This document shows positions 8,490-17,326 of a stretch of 64,000 nucleotides of DNA, one piece after another. The stretch's first letter is position 1, and each line of letters starts with the position of its first letter. The stretch spans positions 62,001 to 126,000 of the forward strand of contig JAHBUW010000002.1 in the NCBI GenBank assembly GCA_019637875.1, read 5' to 3'. A program made the position numbers and the translations under genes. The notes beneath the pieces were generated by a model. That model worked only from the letters and a program-made list of their open reading frames with translations, made no database searches and had not been told where the DNA came from. This DNA comes from Pseudobdellovibrionaceae bacterium (GTDB taxonomy: Bacteria > Bdellovibrionota > Bdellovibrionia > Bdellovibrionales > Bdellovibrionaceae).

Positions 8490-10460
8490 ATGAAATTCAT
8501 TTTCGGACTTTTAGCGGTCCTGATAACGATGTCCGCGCAAGCGAGCGTCAGGGTTTCGGACGGAACCGTCACGATCAACGTCAGCGGCGGCGACGCCAAC
8601 CAATGGGGCGGCAGCGGTTCGTCGGCGGGCGACGTCGACGTGATGTTGTCCTACGCCGATGCGGCGAAAACTCTCGTGAACATCACGGGCACCACCACGC
8701 AATACGGAAAAACCCAGAACATCTCGCAGCAGATCGCGCTCAAAGATCTGAAGGCGATCCAGATCTGGGCCGTCGGCGGAAGCGGCGCGAACGGCTACTC
8801 GGGCTCTTCGGGTTCCAGCGGCTGGAGCGGGTCTTCGGGTTCCGACGGCTGGAGCGGATCCGACGGCTGCCCTCCGAGCGATGGACGCGACGGCAGCGAC
8901 GGAAGCGACGGCACCAATGGCGGTGACGGCGGGAACGGCGGCGATGGCGGAAACGGCGGTCGCGGTGGACGCATCGTCATCAGCACCTCGCCCGAACAAA
9001 ACGAGCTTATGCTTTTCGTGAAGACGAGCACCGGCGGCGGCTCGGGGGGCGCGGGCGGCTACGGCGGTAGCGGCGGTTCGGGCGGCAGTGGGGGCTCCGG
9101 CGGTCGCGGTGGACGCGGCGGTCGCAACACCTGCGTCGACAAAGAAGGTAAACCCGTCTGGGGTCCCGATGGACGCGATGGTCGTGACGGCAATCGCGGA
9201 CGCGATGGCTCGAACGGCTCGAGCGGTTACGCGGGTCGCGACGGTTACAGCGGCCGTTCGGGTTCACGCACGTTTAACTTGGTTTCCGCTTCGGGAACTC
9301 AGTCGTACACGGCGCTCTTCGATCTGGACGTGACCGCGGTCACTTTCCTGGACGACAACGCGAACATGGTTCTGGAACCGGGCGAGCGTCTGTACCTGAC
9401 CTCGCTGCAGGTCACGAACAAAGGACCGATGCCTTCTCCTGCGGGACAGAAGATCCAATACACGTTCACGCCTTCGTCGACGCTTTTGACGCCGGCCGAG
9501 CTGACCGTGGCGCTGGATCCGATCGGTCCCGGCGCAAGCGGCGTCACCCTGATCAAAAAGGGCGCGCTGACGTTGCAAGTTCCCGATCAGGACTCTTTGA
9601 TCGGCAAAAAAGCGGTGGCTTCGGGAAGCCTGCGTATCAACGGCGTCGCGATCAACGCTTCGCTCGATACCGGCATGGCGATCGGTTGGCCCGTTTCGGT
9701 CAGCAATGCGACCGCGAAAGGTTCCACCTCGTTTGAGGCGACGAAGGCTTTGAGCTTCACGCTGAAAAACGTGGGTGAAAAAGCCGTGGGTCCGCAAGGC
9801 TTGCCCATGAACGTCGCGATCAGCTGGAGTTCGAAGGCGATTCCGGGTTCGGACGTCTACCTGACCTTGGCGAACGGTCAGAAGGTGTCGCTCGAAAAAC
9901 CGGTCTACATCTCGAACCTGACCATCCCCGCGAAGGGCACGACGGCACTGGCGATGAATCTATTGATTCGTAACCGGAAGCTTTTGAACAACGGGAACGG
10001 CAACCTGCGTGTCAGCTTGCGCCTGCCCGAACGCTATTCGGGAAGCGAGAACGTCGTGCAGACTCTGGATCTGCCGTTGTACGTCGATTCGGATACCAAG
10101 GCCCTCGAGTGGAATCAGCTCGTGAAGCTGAACGGCACGCGCGTGCAGTGCCAGTTCCCGTCGCTGGAAGGTCCCACGCAAGAGATCGCGTTCGTGCAGG
10201 TCGCGAAGGCGGCGGGCTCGGATAAAGTCGAAGTGCGCCTGGGCGTCCCCGGCTCGACCGAGTCGGCGAACTCGCCGGTGATCACGATCTCGAGCTCGCG
10301 GATCCTACCCTACTACATGGCCTTCACCGAGTCGTGGACTCCGGCCACCGTGGTCGACTTCCTGAACAAGCTGGTCGCGCCGAACACGCCCCGCGGTCCG
10401 TGGTCCTTCAAGGGCTGCGAAGTGCGGGCGGTCGCACCGACACCGGTTCCGGTTCCGTAA
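8490..10460 (+). CDS. Secreted collagen-like Gly-X-Y protein
   Basis: A 656-residue exported protein (signal peptide MKFIFGLLAVLITMSAQA). After a short strand-rich head, two low-complexity blocks (roughly residues 100-160 and 175-260) read as Gly-X-Y triplets, e.g. GSSGSSGWSGSSG, DGSDGSDGTNGG and GRDGRDGNRGRDG. The triplets hold Ser, Asp, Asn and Arg with almost no proline. The second half resembles adhesin/CARDB-like beta-sandwich domains (LYLTSLQVTNKGPMPSPAG). Bacterial collagen-like proteins form trimeric stalks; whether this low-proline version does is unknown. Start 8490 is chosen over 8478 because GGGG lies at the right distance. An outer-surface filament or adhesin is the likely role. 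Confidence 0.75.
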   Translation: MKFIFGLLAVLITMSAQASVRVSDGTVTINVSGGDANQWGGSGSSAGDVDVMLSYADAAKTLVNITGTTTQYGKTQNISQQIALKDLKAIQIWAVGGSGANGYSGSSGSSGWSGSSGSDGWSGSDGCPPSDGRDGSDGSDGTNGGDGGNGGDGGNGGRGGRIVISTSPEQNELMLFVKTSTGGGSGGAGGYGGSGGSGGSGGSGGRGGRGGRNTCVDKEGKPVWGPDGRDGRDGNRGRDGSNGSSGYAGRDGYSGRSGSRTFNLVSASGTQSYTALFDLDVTAVTFLDDNANMVLEPGERLYLTSLQVTNKGPMPSPAGQKIQYTFTPSSTLLTPAELTVALDPIGPGASGVTLIKKGALTLQVPDQDSLIGKKAVASGSLRINGVAINASLDTGMAIGWPVSVSNATAKGSTSFEATKALSFTLKNVGEKAVGPQGLPMNVAISWSSKAIPGSDVYLTLANGQKVSLEKPVYISNLTIPAKGTTALAMNLLIRNRKLLNNGNGNLRVSLRLPERYSGSENVVQTLDLPLYVDSDTKALEWNQLVKLNGTRVQCQFPSLEGPTQEIAFVQVAKAAGSDKVEVRLGVPGSTESANSPVITISSSRILPYYMAFTESWTPATVVDFLNKLVAPNTPRGPWSFKGCEVRAVAPTPVPVP

Positions 10461-10475
10461 ACCTCCGCTTCCCAT

Positions 10476-10503
10476 CGCCCTTGGAGATCCCTCTCCAAGG
10501 GCG
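10476..10503. terminator. Strong hairpin after the collagen-like gene
   Basis: A perfect 12-bp stem (CGCCCTTGGAGA paired with TCTCCAAGGGCG) with a TCCC loop begins 16 bp after the stop of the collagen-like gene. No T-run follows, so it may be a U-less terminator or an mRNA-stabilising 3' hairpin. Confidence 0.55.
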
Positions 10504-10589
10504 ACACCGCATGTTTCCTGCTGATATCTTGGAGCCTGCGTAGGGTTCTCTCCGGCTTGACAGCGGAACGCGCCGAGGCCAACTTGAAG

Positions 10590-11092
10590 CATGCCCGTAC
10601 CGCAAAGCAAAGACGAGCTTCTCCGGGAGATCGACAAAAACTTCTCGCTTCTTTCGCGCAAGCTCGACGACGTCGACGACTCGCGAGCATTCGAAAATCC
10701 TTGAGGGTCACGCCCGCGGCACGCGGATGAGCGTCGCCGATCTGGTTTCGTATCTTCTGGGCTGGGGCGAACTTGTACTGCATTGGCACGAGCAGGAAGC
10801 GCGCGGGGAAGAGATCACGTTTCCCGCCGCGGGTTTCAAATGGAACGAGCTCGGGCGGCTCGCGCAGAAATTCTACCGTGACTACGAACACGTCAAATCC
10901 TTCCCGACACTGAAGGACCGCCTTCATGAGAATAATCTTCAGCTCATGTTTCTGGTCGAAAGCTTCCGCGACGAGGACCTTTACGGCCGCAGCTGGTACG
11001 GCAAATGGACCCGCGGCCGCATGATTCAATTCAACACATCTTCGCCTTACCGGAACGCGGGCAACCGTTTGAACAAGCTGCGCCGGTCATAA
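10590..11092 (+). pseudogene. ClbS/DfsB-family four-helix protein, frameshifted
   Basis: The ATG at 10590 opens a frame beginning MPVPQSKDELLREIDKNFS, typical of ClbS/DfsB (DUF1706) proteins; it ends at a TGA near 10716. The rest of the family continues in another frame (KILEGHARGTRMSVADLV, then GWGELVLHWHEQE, FKWNELGRLAQKFY, MIQFNTSSPYRNA) to 11092. The break lies around 10692-10700 at a run of four A, and is explained by loss of two bases or gain of one there. ClbS-type proteins are DinB-like helical bundles, one of which protects E. coli against colibactin. Whether this is a true mutation or an assembly error cannot be told here. Confidence 0.75.
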
Positions 11093-11138
11093 AGCGATTT
11101 GGCTTGCGCCGACCTGCGGGCGCGACGAATCTTCTGGA

Positions 11139-11858
11139 ATGCAAAAAATCGAAAAAGAGCTGCGTTTTCTGAAGATTTACACGCTCGTCGCGACCGGCGT
11201 TTGTGCCGTGCTCTTCGGACTTCTTTTCCGAAACGGCGGCGCACGCACCTTCGAAGAGATCAACGTGGAGCGAATCAACGTCATCGAAAAAGACGGCCGA
11301 CTGCGGATGGTCCTCGCGAACAAGGTCCGTCAACATCCGGGCATCATCGACGGCGTCACTTACGAAGAGCGGCGGGGCCAGCGTCCCCCGGGCCTGATGT
11401 TCTTCAATGAACGGGGCGATGAACTCGGCGGACTCGTGTTTGACGGCAACGACGGTATGGGCCAGGGCGGTTCACTCACCTTCGATAAATTCCGCGGCGA
11501 TCAGACGATCCAAATCGTGCACGAGGAAAGGCCCGACGGGACGTATTTCTCGGGGATTAAAATGAACGACCAGAACATGCCGCTCAACGAGCTGATCGCG
11601 AGACAAAAGGACATCGCGAAGCTCGAGACCCAAGAAGCGCAAGATGCGGCTTGGCAGTCATTGCGCGATCAAGGTCTGCTCATGGCGGAACGCGTGCGTA
11701 TCGGCAAGGACCGGGAAAAATCGGCGCTCATCCAGCTCAAAGACGCCCAAGGGAAAGTGCGTATCGAAGTGAAGGTCGAAGCCGACGGCCACCCCCGGAT
11801 GGAATTTCTGGATGAAAAAGGCAAGGTCACGCACCGTCTTCCGCCGACGGCGAAGTGA
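11139..11858 (+). CDS. Membrane-anchored protein of unknown function
   Basis: A 239-residue protein with a single amino-terminal membrane helix (IYTLVATGVCAVLFGLLF) and a soluble remainder, probably periplasmic. The soluble part has repeated short strands with a pattern of the type 'INVIEKDGRLRMVLANK', 'GLMFFNERGDELGGLVFDG' and 'VRIEVKVEADGHPRMEFLDEKGK', which suggests an internally repeated beta structure. Conserved-looking but I recognise no named family. Confidence 0.65.
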   Translation: MQKIEKELRFLKIYTLVATGVCAVLFGLLFRNGGARTFEEINVERINVIEKDGRLRMVLANKVRQHPGIIDGVTYEERRGQRPPGLMFFNERGDELGGLVFDGNDGMGQGGSLTFDKFRGDQTIQIVHEERPDGTYFSGIKMNDQNMPLNELIARQKDIAKLETQEAQDAAWQSLRDQGLLMAERVRIGKDREKSALIQLKDAQGKVRIEVKVEADGHPRMEFLDEKGKVTHRLPPTAK

Positions 11859-11867
11859 GACGTGAGG

Positions 11868-12407
11868 TTAAGGGGTCGCGGGCGGAGCCAGCTTTTGATA
11901 AAGCTTCAGACCGATCCAAGCATCCGTGGCCGCGTACAGAATCTGCTTCTCGGTCAGTTCTTGCGCTTCCCAGTTGGTGGTTTTTGGACCTTTGGTGATC
12001 GTGCCCTGCAAAACTTCTTCGGTCATACCTTTCAGGCCCATATTCTTCAGATTCTTGGCTTTCGCCACGGCTTGTAGCTCAACGAAGCCGTGCTGATCGA
12101 ACTGAAATCGCTTTTGCAACTGCTTGAGGTCATCGCGAATCGCCGCGCCCACCTTCACGACCGCGGGATTTTCGAAGATCTCTTTGATCACCGCGAAGTT
12201 TTTGATGTGTTTCAGTCGAATGATGTAGGCGTCCGTCTCTGTCGCTAATTGCAATAAAGCGACGGGATAGGACTCGCCCTTTCTGAACGCGGGCCGGGTC
12301 TCGGTATCGAAGCCCAGCTCCGTGCAGGATTGAAGTTCCGCCGCAACCGCCTGCAGCTCTTGATCCGTGTCGATGAGGTGAATTTTTCCGGGAAAAGATA
12401 AAAACAT
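11868..12407 (-). CDS. 3'-5' exonuclease, RNase D-like (DEDDy)
   Basis: A 179-residue DnaQ-fold exonuclease. The ExoI motif is GFDTET (D and E metal ligands), ExoII lies around the KVGAAIRDDLKQL segment, and ExoIII is YAATDAWIGLKLY, with tyrosine four residues before the last aspartate, which is the DEDDy pattern. It consists of the catalytic domain alone without HRDC domains, like small RNase D-like or WRN-like exonucleases that trim RNA or DNA 3' ends. The ATG at 12407 is used; a TTG four codons upstream is also possible. Confidence 0.8.
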   Translation of the reverse strand: MFLSFPGKIHLIDTDQELQAVAAELQSCTELGFDTETRPAFRKGESYPVALLQLATETDAYIIRLKHIKNFAVIKEIFENPAVVKVGAAIRDDLKQLQKRFQFDQHGFVELQAVAKAKNLKNMGLKGMTEEVLQGTITKGPKTTNWEAQELTEKQILYAATDAWIGLKLYQKLAPPATP

Positions 12408-12452
12408 AGTTGTAGGCAATATATAGGAGTTCTTGAAAGGGATGGCCAGTGA

Positions 12453-12998
12453 CTAACGGACACCCTTGCCAATTTTCAACGCCAATGGCCTACGCCCCTG
12501 GGCCGCCAGGGTTTTATTGATCTTCTCAAGGACGCCTTTGGCGTTGGCGGCGTGGCTGCACACCGGAAACGGATGCCACTTTCCCTCCGACACTTCCTCT
12601 TCGACAAAAAGATGGGTTCCCCGAAAAAGTGGATCGCGGGCCGCGGAGAGTCTTAAGGACCCATCCAAACTGATTTCCGCGTTGGCGGATACGTCGCGAT
12701 GGGCTCGCCCCGTGAGCGCGATGGAGCTGAGATTTCGAACTGAAAGTTTGTCGACTTGAACGATGACGACAGAGGGAAGCCACGACGCGACGGAAAAATA
12801 GAGGCAGACCGCGGAAACGAGAAAGATCAACACCGTCGCCAAGGCAGTCTGAACACTCAATTCAGATGACAGTTTCGAGGCGCTGGAAACCGCCATGATC
12901 AGCATTAAAAATCCGACGAGAAGCCCCGGTAAATTCAAAATGAGCAACCGGAGGGGGAGTCGCTTCCAGATCCAAATTCGCTTCGCGGCCGAGTTCAT
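12453..12998 (-). CDS. Membrane protein with two TM helices, unknown function
   Basis: A 181-residue protein with two membrane helices (about residues 17-37 and 49-72), followed by a soluble domain with strands and a helix that ends in a basic tail (RRPLALKIGKGVR). The topology resembles small PH-like or DUF-type membrane proteins but I recognise no motif. Confidence 0.6.
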   Translation of the reverse strand: MNSAAKRIWIWKRLPLRLLILNLPGLLVGFLMLIMAVSSASKLSSELSVQTALATVLIFLVSAVCLYFSVASWLPSVVIVQVDKLSVRNLSSIALTGRAHRDVSANAEISLDGSLRLSAARDPLFRGTHLFVEEEVSEGKWHPFPVCSHAANAKGVLEKINKTLAAQGRRPLALKIGKGVR

Positions 12999-13176
12999 CC
13001 CGAAAAGATATGGCAGGAGGTGGGATCGGTCATCAACCTAATGTTTTCGAAAAGAACGTCTTCACTCATTCCGTAATCGGATTTGCGAATCACGAACCCT
13101 GAACTCATCTCGGAGAGACGCATTCACGAAGTGACCCGTTCGCGAAATTTTGATATCGCTGGCGACGGAGGACCTC

Positions 13177-13617
13177 GTGGCGACTGAAGACAGAATTCGC
13201 GAGATGGTCGATCGAGAGACCAGAGCGTGGGACGAAAAGAATACGGAAAAGTTAATTTCGGTTTTTCATCCAGACATGGTCTGGCCGTGGCCGCCGACCC
13301 AAGCCCAACATGACCCGATCGACTGGGTGCTTGTTCAAGGAAAGTTCAGCGCTTCCCGCTGGGGCAAGACGTGGCAAGAGCTTTTCGATACGTACGATCT
13401 TATTCATAACATCCGGACGACCCAAAAGGTCGTCGTCTCCAAAGAAGAAGACGGCGCCTTCGCGGTTGTCGACATCGACACGCTTTGGAAACACAGACAG
13501 ACCGGCAAAGAAATGAATTGGAAGGGACGAACCTGCAAGACCTACACACGGACCGAAGAGGGATGGAAGATGATCCATCAGGTCGGAGTTCTCGACTACT
13601 CCAAAGTCGGTCGATGA
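13177..13617 (+). CDS. NTF2/SnoaL-like protein
   Basis: A 146-residue protein with the profile of the NTF2-like cone fold: helices (REMVDRETRAWDEKNTEKL), then FHPDMVWPWPP, and a curved sheet with VVDIDTLWKHRQTGKEMNW and WKMIHQVGVLDYS. Members are small ligand-binding or enzyme-like proteins often described as SnoaL-like. A GTG at 13177 is chosen because GGAGGA lies five bases upstream; the longer frame from a TTG at 13150 has no such site. It is the last backbone-like gene before the AT-richer island. Confidence 0.72.
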   Translation: MATEDRIREMVDRETRAWDEKNTEKLISVFHPDMVWPWPPTQAQHDPIDWVLVQGKFSASRWGKTWQELFDTYDLIHNIRTTQKVVVSKEEDGAFAVVDIDTLWKHRQTGKEMNWKGRTCKTYTRTEEGWKMIHQVGVLDYSKVGR

Positions 13618-13684
13618 CTCGACTTCTTCAGGTGAAGAAGAAATTGGCGAAACTTAAAATTTATAACTGGCTGCCTGCAATTAT

Positions 13685-13700
13685 CCGCCTCGTCAGGCGG
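13685..13700. terminator. Short hairpin between convergent genes
   Basis: CCGCCT, a CGTC loop and AGGCGG form a 6-bp stem in the 90-bp gap between convergent genes, followed by AATATTTC. The stem is short and the T-tract poor, so it is only a possible terminator. Confidence 0.3.
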
Positions 13701-13706
13701 AATATT

Positions 13707-14342
13707 TCAGCTTGTTTGTTTCGGAACAGAAATCGTAAGCGCGACAGTTCCTTTAGCTAAATTGCGCTTCTCTACTAACTCGAACTTGTTAGCCTGAAGC
13801 TCCTGATCGTAACCGTTTGATATGCAATCGGCCACGGTAGGCGGTTCAAGCTTCATAAGAAGGCTTCGCCATAATCTTGAAAAGCCTTTTTCCTCGGGAA
13901 CCGCGTGGTCAACAATAAGAACTTTCCCCCCGGGAGCGAGCAGCGGATAAATCTGCGCAAAAACCTTCAGGCGAAGCTCGTAAGGAAGCTCATGTAAAAC
14001 AAATGCGAAAAGTATAACGTCAAACTGGCCTTCCAAAGATAACCAAGCGAGGTTTTGTTTTAGAAAATTCGCATTGAGCGACCGCTTCCTTGCTCGATTT
14101 AGCATGGTCTCTGAGCCATCAATGGCCGTAACCACCGCGCCGCGCTTTTCAAGTAGCTCTGTTATAGCGCCGGTACCGCATCCGAGTTCAAGAACTCGCG
14201 CGCCAGGTTTGATGTCAGCTATCTCAAGTGCTTGCGAGCGGATGGATTTAATTCCCCCAAAAGGGAGGAACATCGCTGCAATAACAGTATCGAAGGCATA
14301 GGGCATGAAGGCGCGATTATAAGATTGTATCGTATCGCTCAC
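13707..14342 (-). CDS. Class I SAM-dependent methyltransferase
   Basis: A 211-residue methyltransferase. Motif I is VLELGCGTGAITELL, the acidic residue binding the SAM ribose is in VVTAIDGSETML, and the later strand FDVILFAFVLHEL and loop LLAPGGKVLIVDH are typical of UbiE/Methyltransf_11-type enzymes. Substrate unknown. A GTG at 14342 is the best start, with GGAGCT five bases upstream. The gene is clearly poorer in G+C than the backbone and may be part of the transferred segment. Confidence 0.78.
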   Translation of the reverse strand: MSDTIQSYNRAFMPYAFDTVIAAMFLPFGGIKSIRSQALEIADIKPGARVLELGCGTGAITELLEKRGAVVTAIDGSETMLNRARKRSLNANFLKQNLAWLSLEGQFDVILFAFVLHELPYELRLKVFAQIYPLLAPGGKVLIVDHAVPEEKGFSRLWRSLLMKLEPPTVADCISNGYDQELQANKFELVEKRNLAKGTVALTISVPKQTS

Positions 14343-14495
14343 GAGAGCTCCTTTTTTCGGAGTTATGAACTTGTATACAATTGTAAATGGCGAGTAGCGC
14401 GCTTCAAATGACACCCCAAAATCCCCTTTCACCGGCGGTTTCGGATGTCTTTTTCCCGTCGAACTTCTCGCCAAGCGGGCGCACGCCGTCACCGT

Positions 14496-14534
14496 GTTAT
14501 CACACCGTATGACACCTTATCAGGGTGTGATAAC
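14496..14534. repeat. Perfect 11-bp inverted repeat
   Basis: GTTATCACACC (14496-14506) and GGTGTGATAAC (14524-14534) form a perfect inverted repeat around a 17-base spacer that itself holds an imperfect copy (GACACCTTATCA). It lies between the methyltransferase and the recombinase remnant. It could be an operator or a recombination site; no T-run follows. Confidence 0.5.
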
Positions 14535-14622
14535 TCAAAAAAGTTTTACTCCAAATCTACTTTAGGCCGCAACGGCCCGACCGTCCGCAGCACGAGCGAC
14601 CGCTTGCCTGTAAAAGTCATGG

Positions 14623-14778
14623 GTGAAGGCGCGTCCGAAAAGAAAGCATCAACCGCAGTACCGCCTCCGGGTCGCGAACGACCCGTCGGTCTTGTTTCAA
14701 CGCGAAGACTTCCTCCGGCTTTGGCAGACGCTCAACGCTGTCCGCGAAGCAAAAAAGGGAGGCGGCGATGAGACCTAA
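14623..14778 (+). CDS. Small protein upstream of the recombinase
   Basis: A 51-codon frame from a GTG encodes a basic protein with coding-like composition (YRLRVANDPSVLFQREDF, then LRLWQTLNAVREAKKGGG). It overlaps the recombinase start at 14768 by 11 bp, and its 3' end contains the recombinase ribosome site, so translational coupling is likely. No ribosome site is visible for the GTG and the upstream frame is closed by a TAA at 14611, so the true start is unsure. Function unknown. Confidence 0.45.
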   Translation: MKARPKRKHQPQYRLRVANDPSVLFQREDFLRLWQTLNAVREAKKGGGDET

Positions 14779-16449
14779 GCTCGCGCCTTATTTCCGCGTC
14801 TCCGGCAAGCAGCAAGAAGCCGAAAATACGATCATCCGGCAGACCATCGCCTTTGAATCCAGGTGGCCTCACCTCGCCGAAGAATTCGACCTCTTTACGC
14901 GTATCCCCGGCGGGGCCGCACTGGCAGAGCACTACTTCCTCGATGAGGCGTATAACCTCGAGGCCTGGGACGAGCAAGGACTTCCACCGGCTGATGTCGC
15001 TGGCGAAGTCCGGCGACATCGACGCCATTTACGTTGACCATCCGGACCGCCTTTTGCGCTCCCGTTCGCGCAAGCTTCGCGGTCGCATTCTCGACGTGCT
15101 TTCGGAATTCGATGTCCGAATCATCACGTAGACCGGCGAATTCGACCCCTCCTCGATGATCGCCGAAATCTCATCGGCCCTCGGAACCGAGGATAAACGC
15201 GCAATGCTTCGCAAGTGCCATAACGCTAAAATCTCTCGCCTCAAGGACGAGGGACGCCCGCCGATTGGGTGCCGTCCGTTTTGCCTGGAATGGTTCAAAC
15301 GTGAACAAGTTTGGAAGACGGTGCCGGAAGAGGTGCGTCTTCTTAAATGCGCCGTCGGTCTGTCCATCGGGGATGGTCTTCGAAGAGATGCCCGACGAAA
15401 TCAAAGGGATCGTGACGCTTCATCCCGAAGGACTGAACGACACCGGGGTCGCGAAAACGCTCGCGGATCACGGCCTCTCTAAAAAATCGTTCTACCACCG
15501 TGTCGCGCAGGGGCGAGCGAAAAGCGATGTCCTCAGCCGAGGCGCCGTCGAAAAAATGTTTCGCGAAGACGACTATCGCGGAACTTTGAACTTTTACATG
15601 AAGTACACGGACCAAGTGGGAAATCCGCGCTACGCGAGTATCCCCAAGGAGAAAAAAGAAAAGATTTCGGTCTCGGTCCCGAGAATCCTGTCCGATGACG
15701 TCTGGGCCTAGCTTTGTGAAGAACGCTCCGGTCGTCGTCGGTGGGCTCAGAGAAACACAGTCCACGAGTACCTTTGCAAAGATCTAATCGTCTGCGAAGA
15801 ATGCGGCATCAACTTATCGGCTCGGCCCAAGCACGCCTGGAAGTATCTGCGAAAGCAGAAGCGGTTCGTCGAGTACGATCCGATTTTCTACTACACCTGT
15901 GCCCGCAAGCCGAAGGTCGGCGGCTTTCGGTGCAACTCGAAGACCCACCATCGCGCGCAGCTCATCGACGAGCTTGTGTGGCAGAAGGTCTCCGCCATCG
16001 TTAAAAACCCTCGTCTATTACAGGAGAAACACGCGGAATTCATTTCGGGCGACGCCATCAAACGAAGAACGGCGCAAATCCTCGCGCTCAAGGGATCCCA
16101 TGAGGAGGAGCTGCTGAAACTCGAACGGCGGGCCTGCGAACTCTCCGCGCTCCTAGGCGAAGCGCGCATGGATGAAGAGGAATTCCGTGCGGCGAAGAAC
16201 GCGAACCAGAAGCGGCGCGAGGACGTGCTCGCACAAGTTGCTTCGGTTTCAACCGGGATCGCGGCCCTTGAGGCTCAAGCGGACTCATCAGCCCTGCTGG
16301 AAGTCGCGAAGGAGTTGGCTGGGGTCGTAGACGACGCAAATTTCGAGCAGCGACGCGAGATCGTCCAGGCCCTCGTCTCCAAAATTTTAGTCTCTTCGTC
16401 CGGCGATATTACGGTCACGGTCAAAGGAGGGTTAGCTCTTGAGGTTTGA
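14768..16449 (+). pseudogene. Large serine recombinase, degraded
   Basis: Pieces of a large serine recombinase lie in three frames. The catalytic head starts at the ATG at 14768 (good GGGAGG site) with YFRVSGKQQEAENTIIRQ, whose serine is the presumed nucleophile. A frameshift near 14975-14985 leads to MSLAKSGDIDAIYVDHPDRL, which is stopped by TAG at 15129 and continues as TGEFDPSSMIAEISSALG. A second frameshift near 15370 leads to the recombinase domain, then TAG at 15709, then a zinc ribbon (VCEECG ... YYTCARKPKVGGFRC) and a coiled-coil tail to 16449. Four lesions make it inactive as it stands. It is probably the former integrase of the island. Confidence 0.85.
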
Positions 16450-16606
16450 GCGAAGGTCAGGTTCTTCGCTACCAACACGCGCTTCTGGGCTCTACCTCGC
16501 ACATTTTTTATTCATCGAGCGTCAGCCTTTCGACCACACCGGCTGGGAAAAGGTCTGCTCTGAATATCACGCTGTCGTGACGCCAAAGAACTAAATGCGG
16601 GTTCCT

Positions 16607-17323
16607 TCAGGAAGGCCACGGAACCTTCTCGAGGAGTCCGTTATTGATCATCTGCCTGATGATGTTTCTCGCTTCTAGAACCTGGCGGCCCTTCATCCTC
16701 ACACCGAACTCGATGTTGCCGTTCAGACCGTGAAACGTGAAATTAGCCGACGAAACAAGCATCTCATCTGAATCCGAAATCAGGGTTTTCGAGTGCATCT
16801 TGGAATAAATCGCCGCGTTTTCCCGTTCACGATCCTGATAGAGGTCAGGGCGCCTGCACCCCGGAGGCCAGCCGGTCATGATCCTCGTCCCTGACCCGAC
16901 GTTGCGATCACATACGAGGACCAGATCAACATCACGCCCGGCGGTCTCATGGAGCCAACCGATGAAATCACCGTCTGAAATCTCATAACCCAACGCGATG
17001 ATCTCTCTCCGCGCCGACGCGAGAATCCCCTTCACGACATTCGCAGTCTGACGTACTCCAGGAATGGCGGAACCCGGGATCGTGGCGACGAACTCGGCCT
17101 CGGAAAATCCACTCTTCATCTCCCCACGCTGAACCGCGAGCGCCTGAAGAGTCAGAAGAAGAATGTCACCACCTCTTTCCTCGCCGAAGGATCTGTTCAG
17201 CTTCCCCAGAACCGATGAGGCCCCCGGGACCGCACAGACACGCTCTTTGCTGCCCGGAGAAAACAGGCTCTCGGCGCTCTCCATCTTTCCCAGCAGTTCG
17301 AAAACATCTCTTGGCAGTCCCAT
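16607..17323 (-). CDS. drmC: DISARM protein DrmC (phospholipase D-like)
   Basis: A 238-residue protein with one PLD-type HKD motif: H177-S-K179 followed by D184 in MHSKTLISDSDEMLVSSANF. PLD-fold proteins with a single motif usually act as dimers and cleave phosphodiesters. In DISARM, DrmC is the PLD protein and was reported to be dispensable in at least one system. It begins 3 bp after drmB and is the last gene of the minus-strand operon. Assignment rests on motif, size and position. Confidence 0.85.
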   Translation of the reverse strand: MGLPRDVFELLGKMESAESLFSPGSKERVCAVPGASSVLGKLNRSFGEERGGDILLLTLQALAVQRGEMKSGFSEAEFVATIPGSAIPGVRQTANVVKGILASARREIIALGYEISDGDFIGWLHETAGRDVDLVLVCDRNVGSGTRIMTGWPPGCRRPDLYQDRERENAAIYSKMHSKTLISDSDEMLVSSANFTFHGLNGNIEFGVRMKGRQVLEARNIIRQMINNGLLEKVPWPS

Positions 17324-17326
17324 CTT

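Noticed and set aside
8795-9267. Minus-strand proline/arginine-rich open frames over the collagen-like region
   Set aside because: They are reverse translations of the Gly-rich repeats and have no ribosome site or sensible start.
13641-13650. AAATTGGCG near 13641 matches the sequence at the tRNA-Ser 3' end (30317-30325)
   Set aside because: Only nine bases match, and the match stops right after the CCA-encoding bases; attachment repeats at tRNA genes are usually longer. It is at the composition break, so it is recorded but not called.
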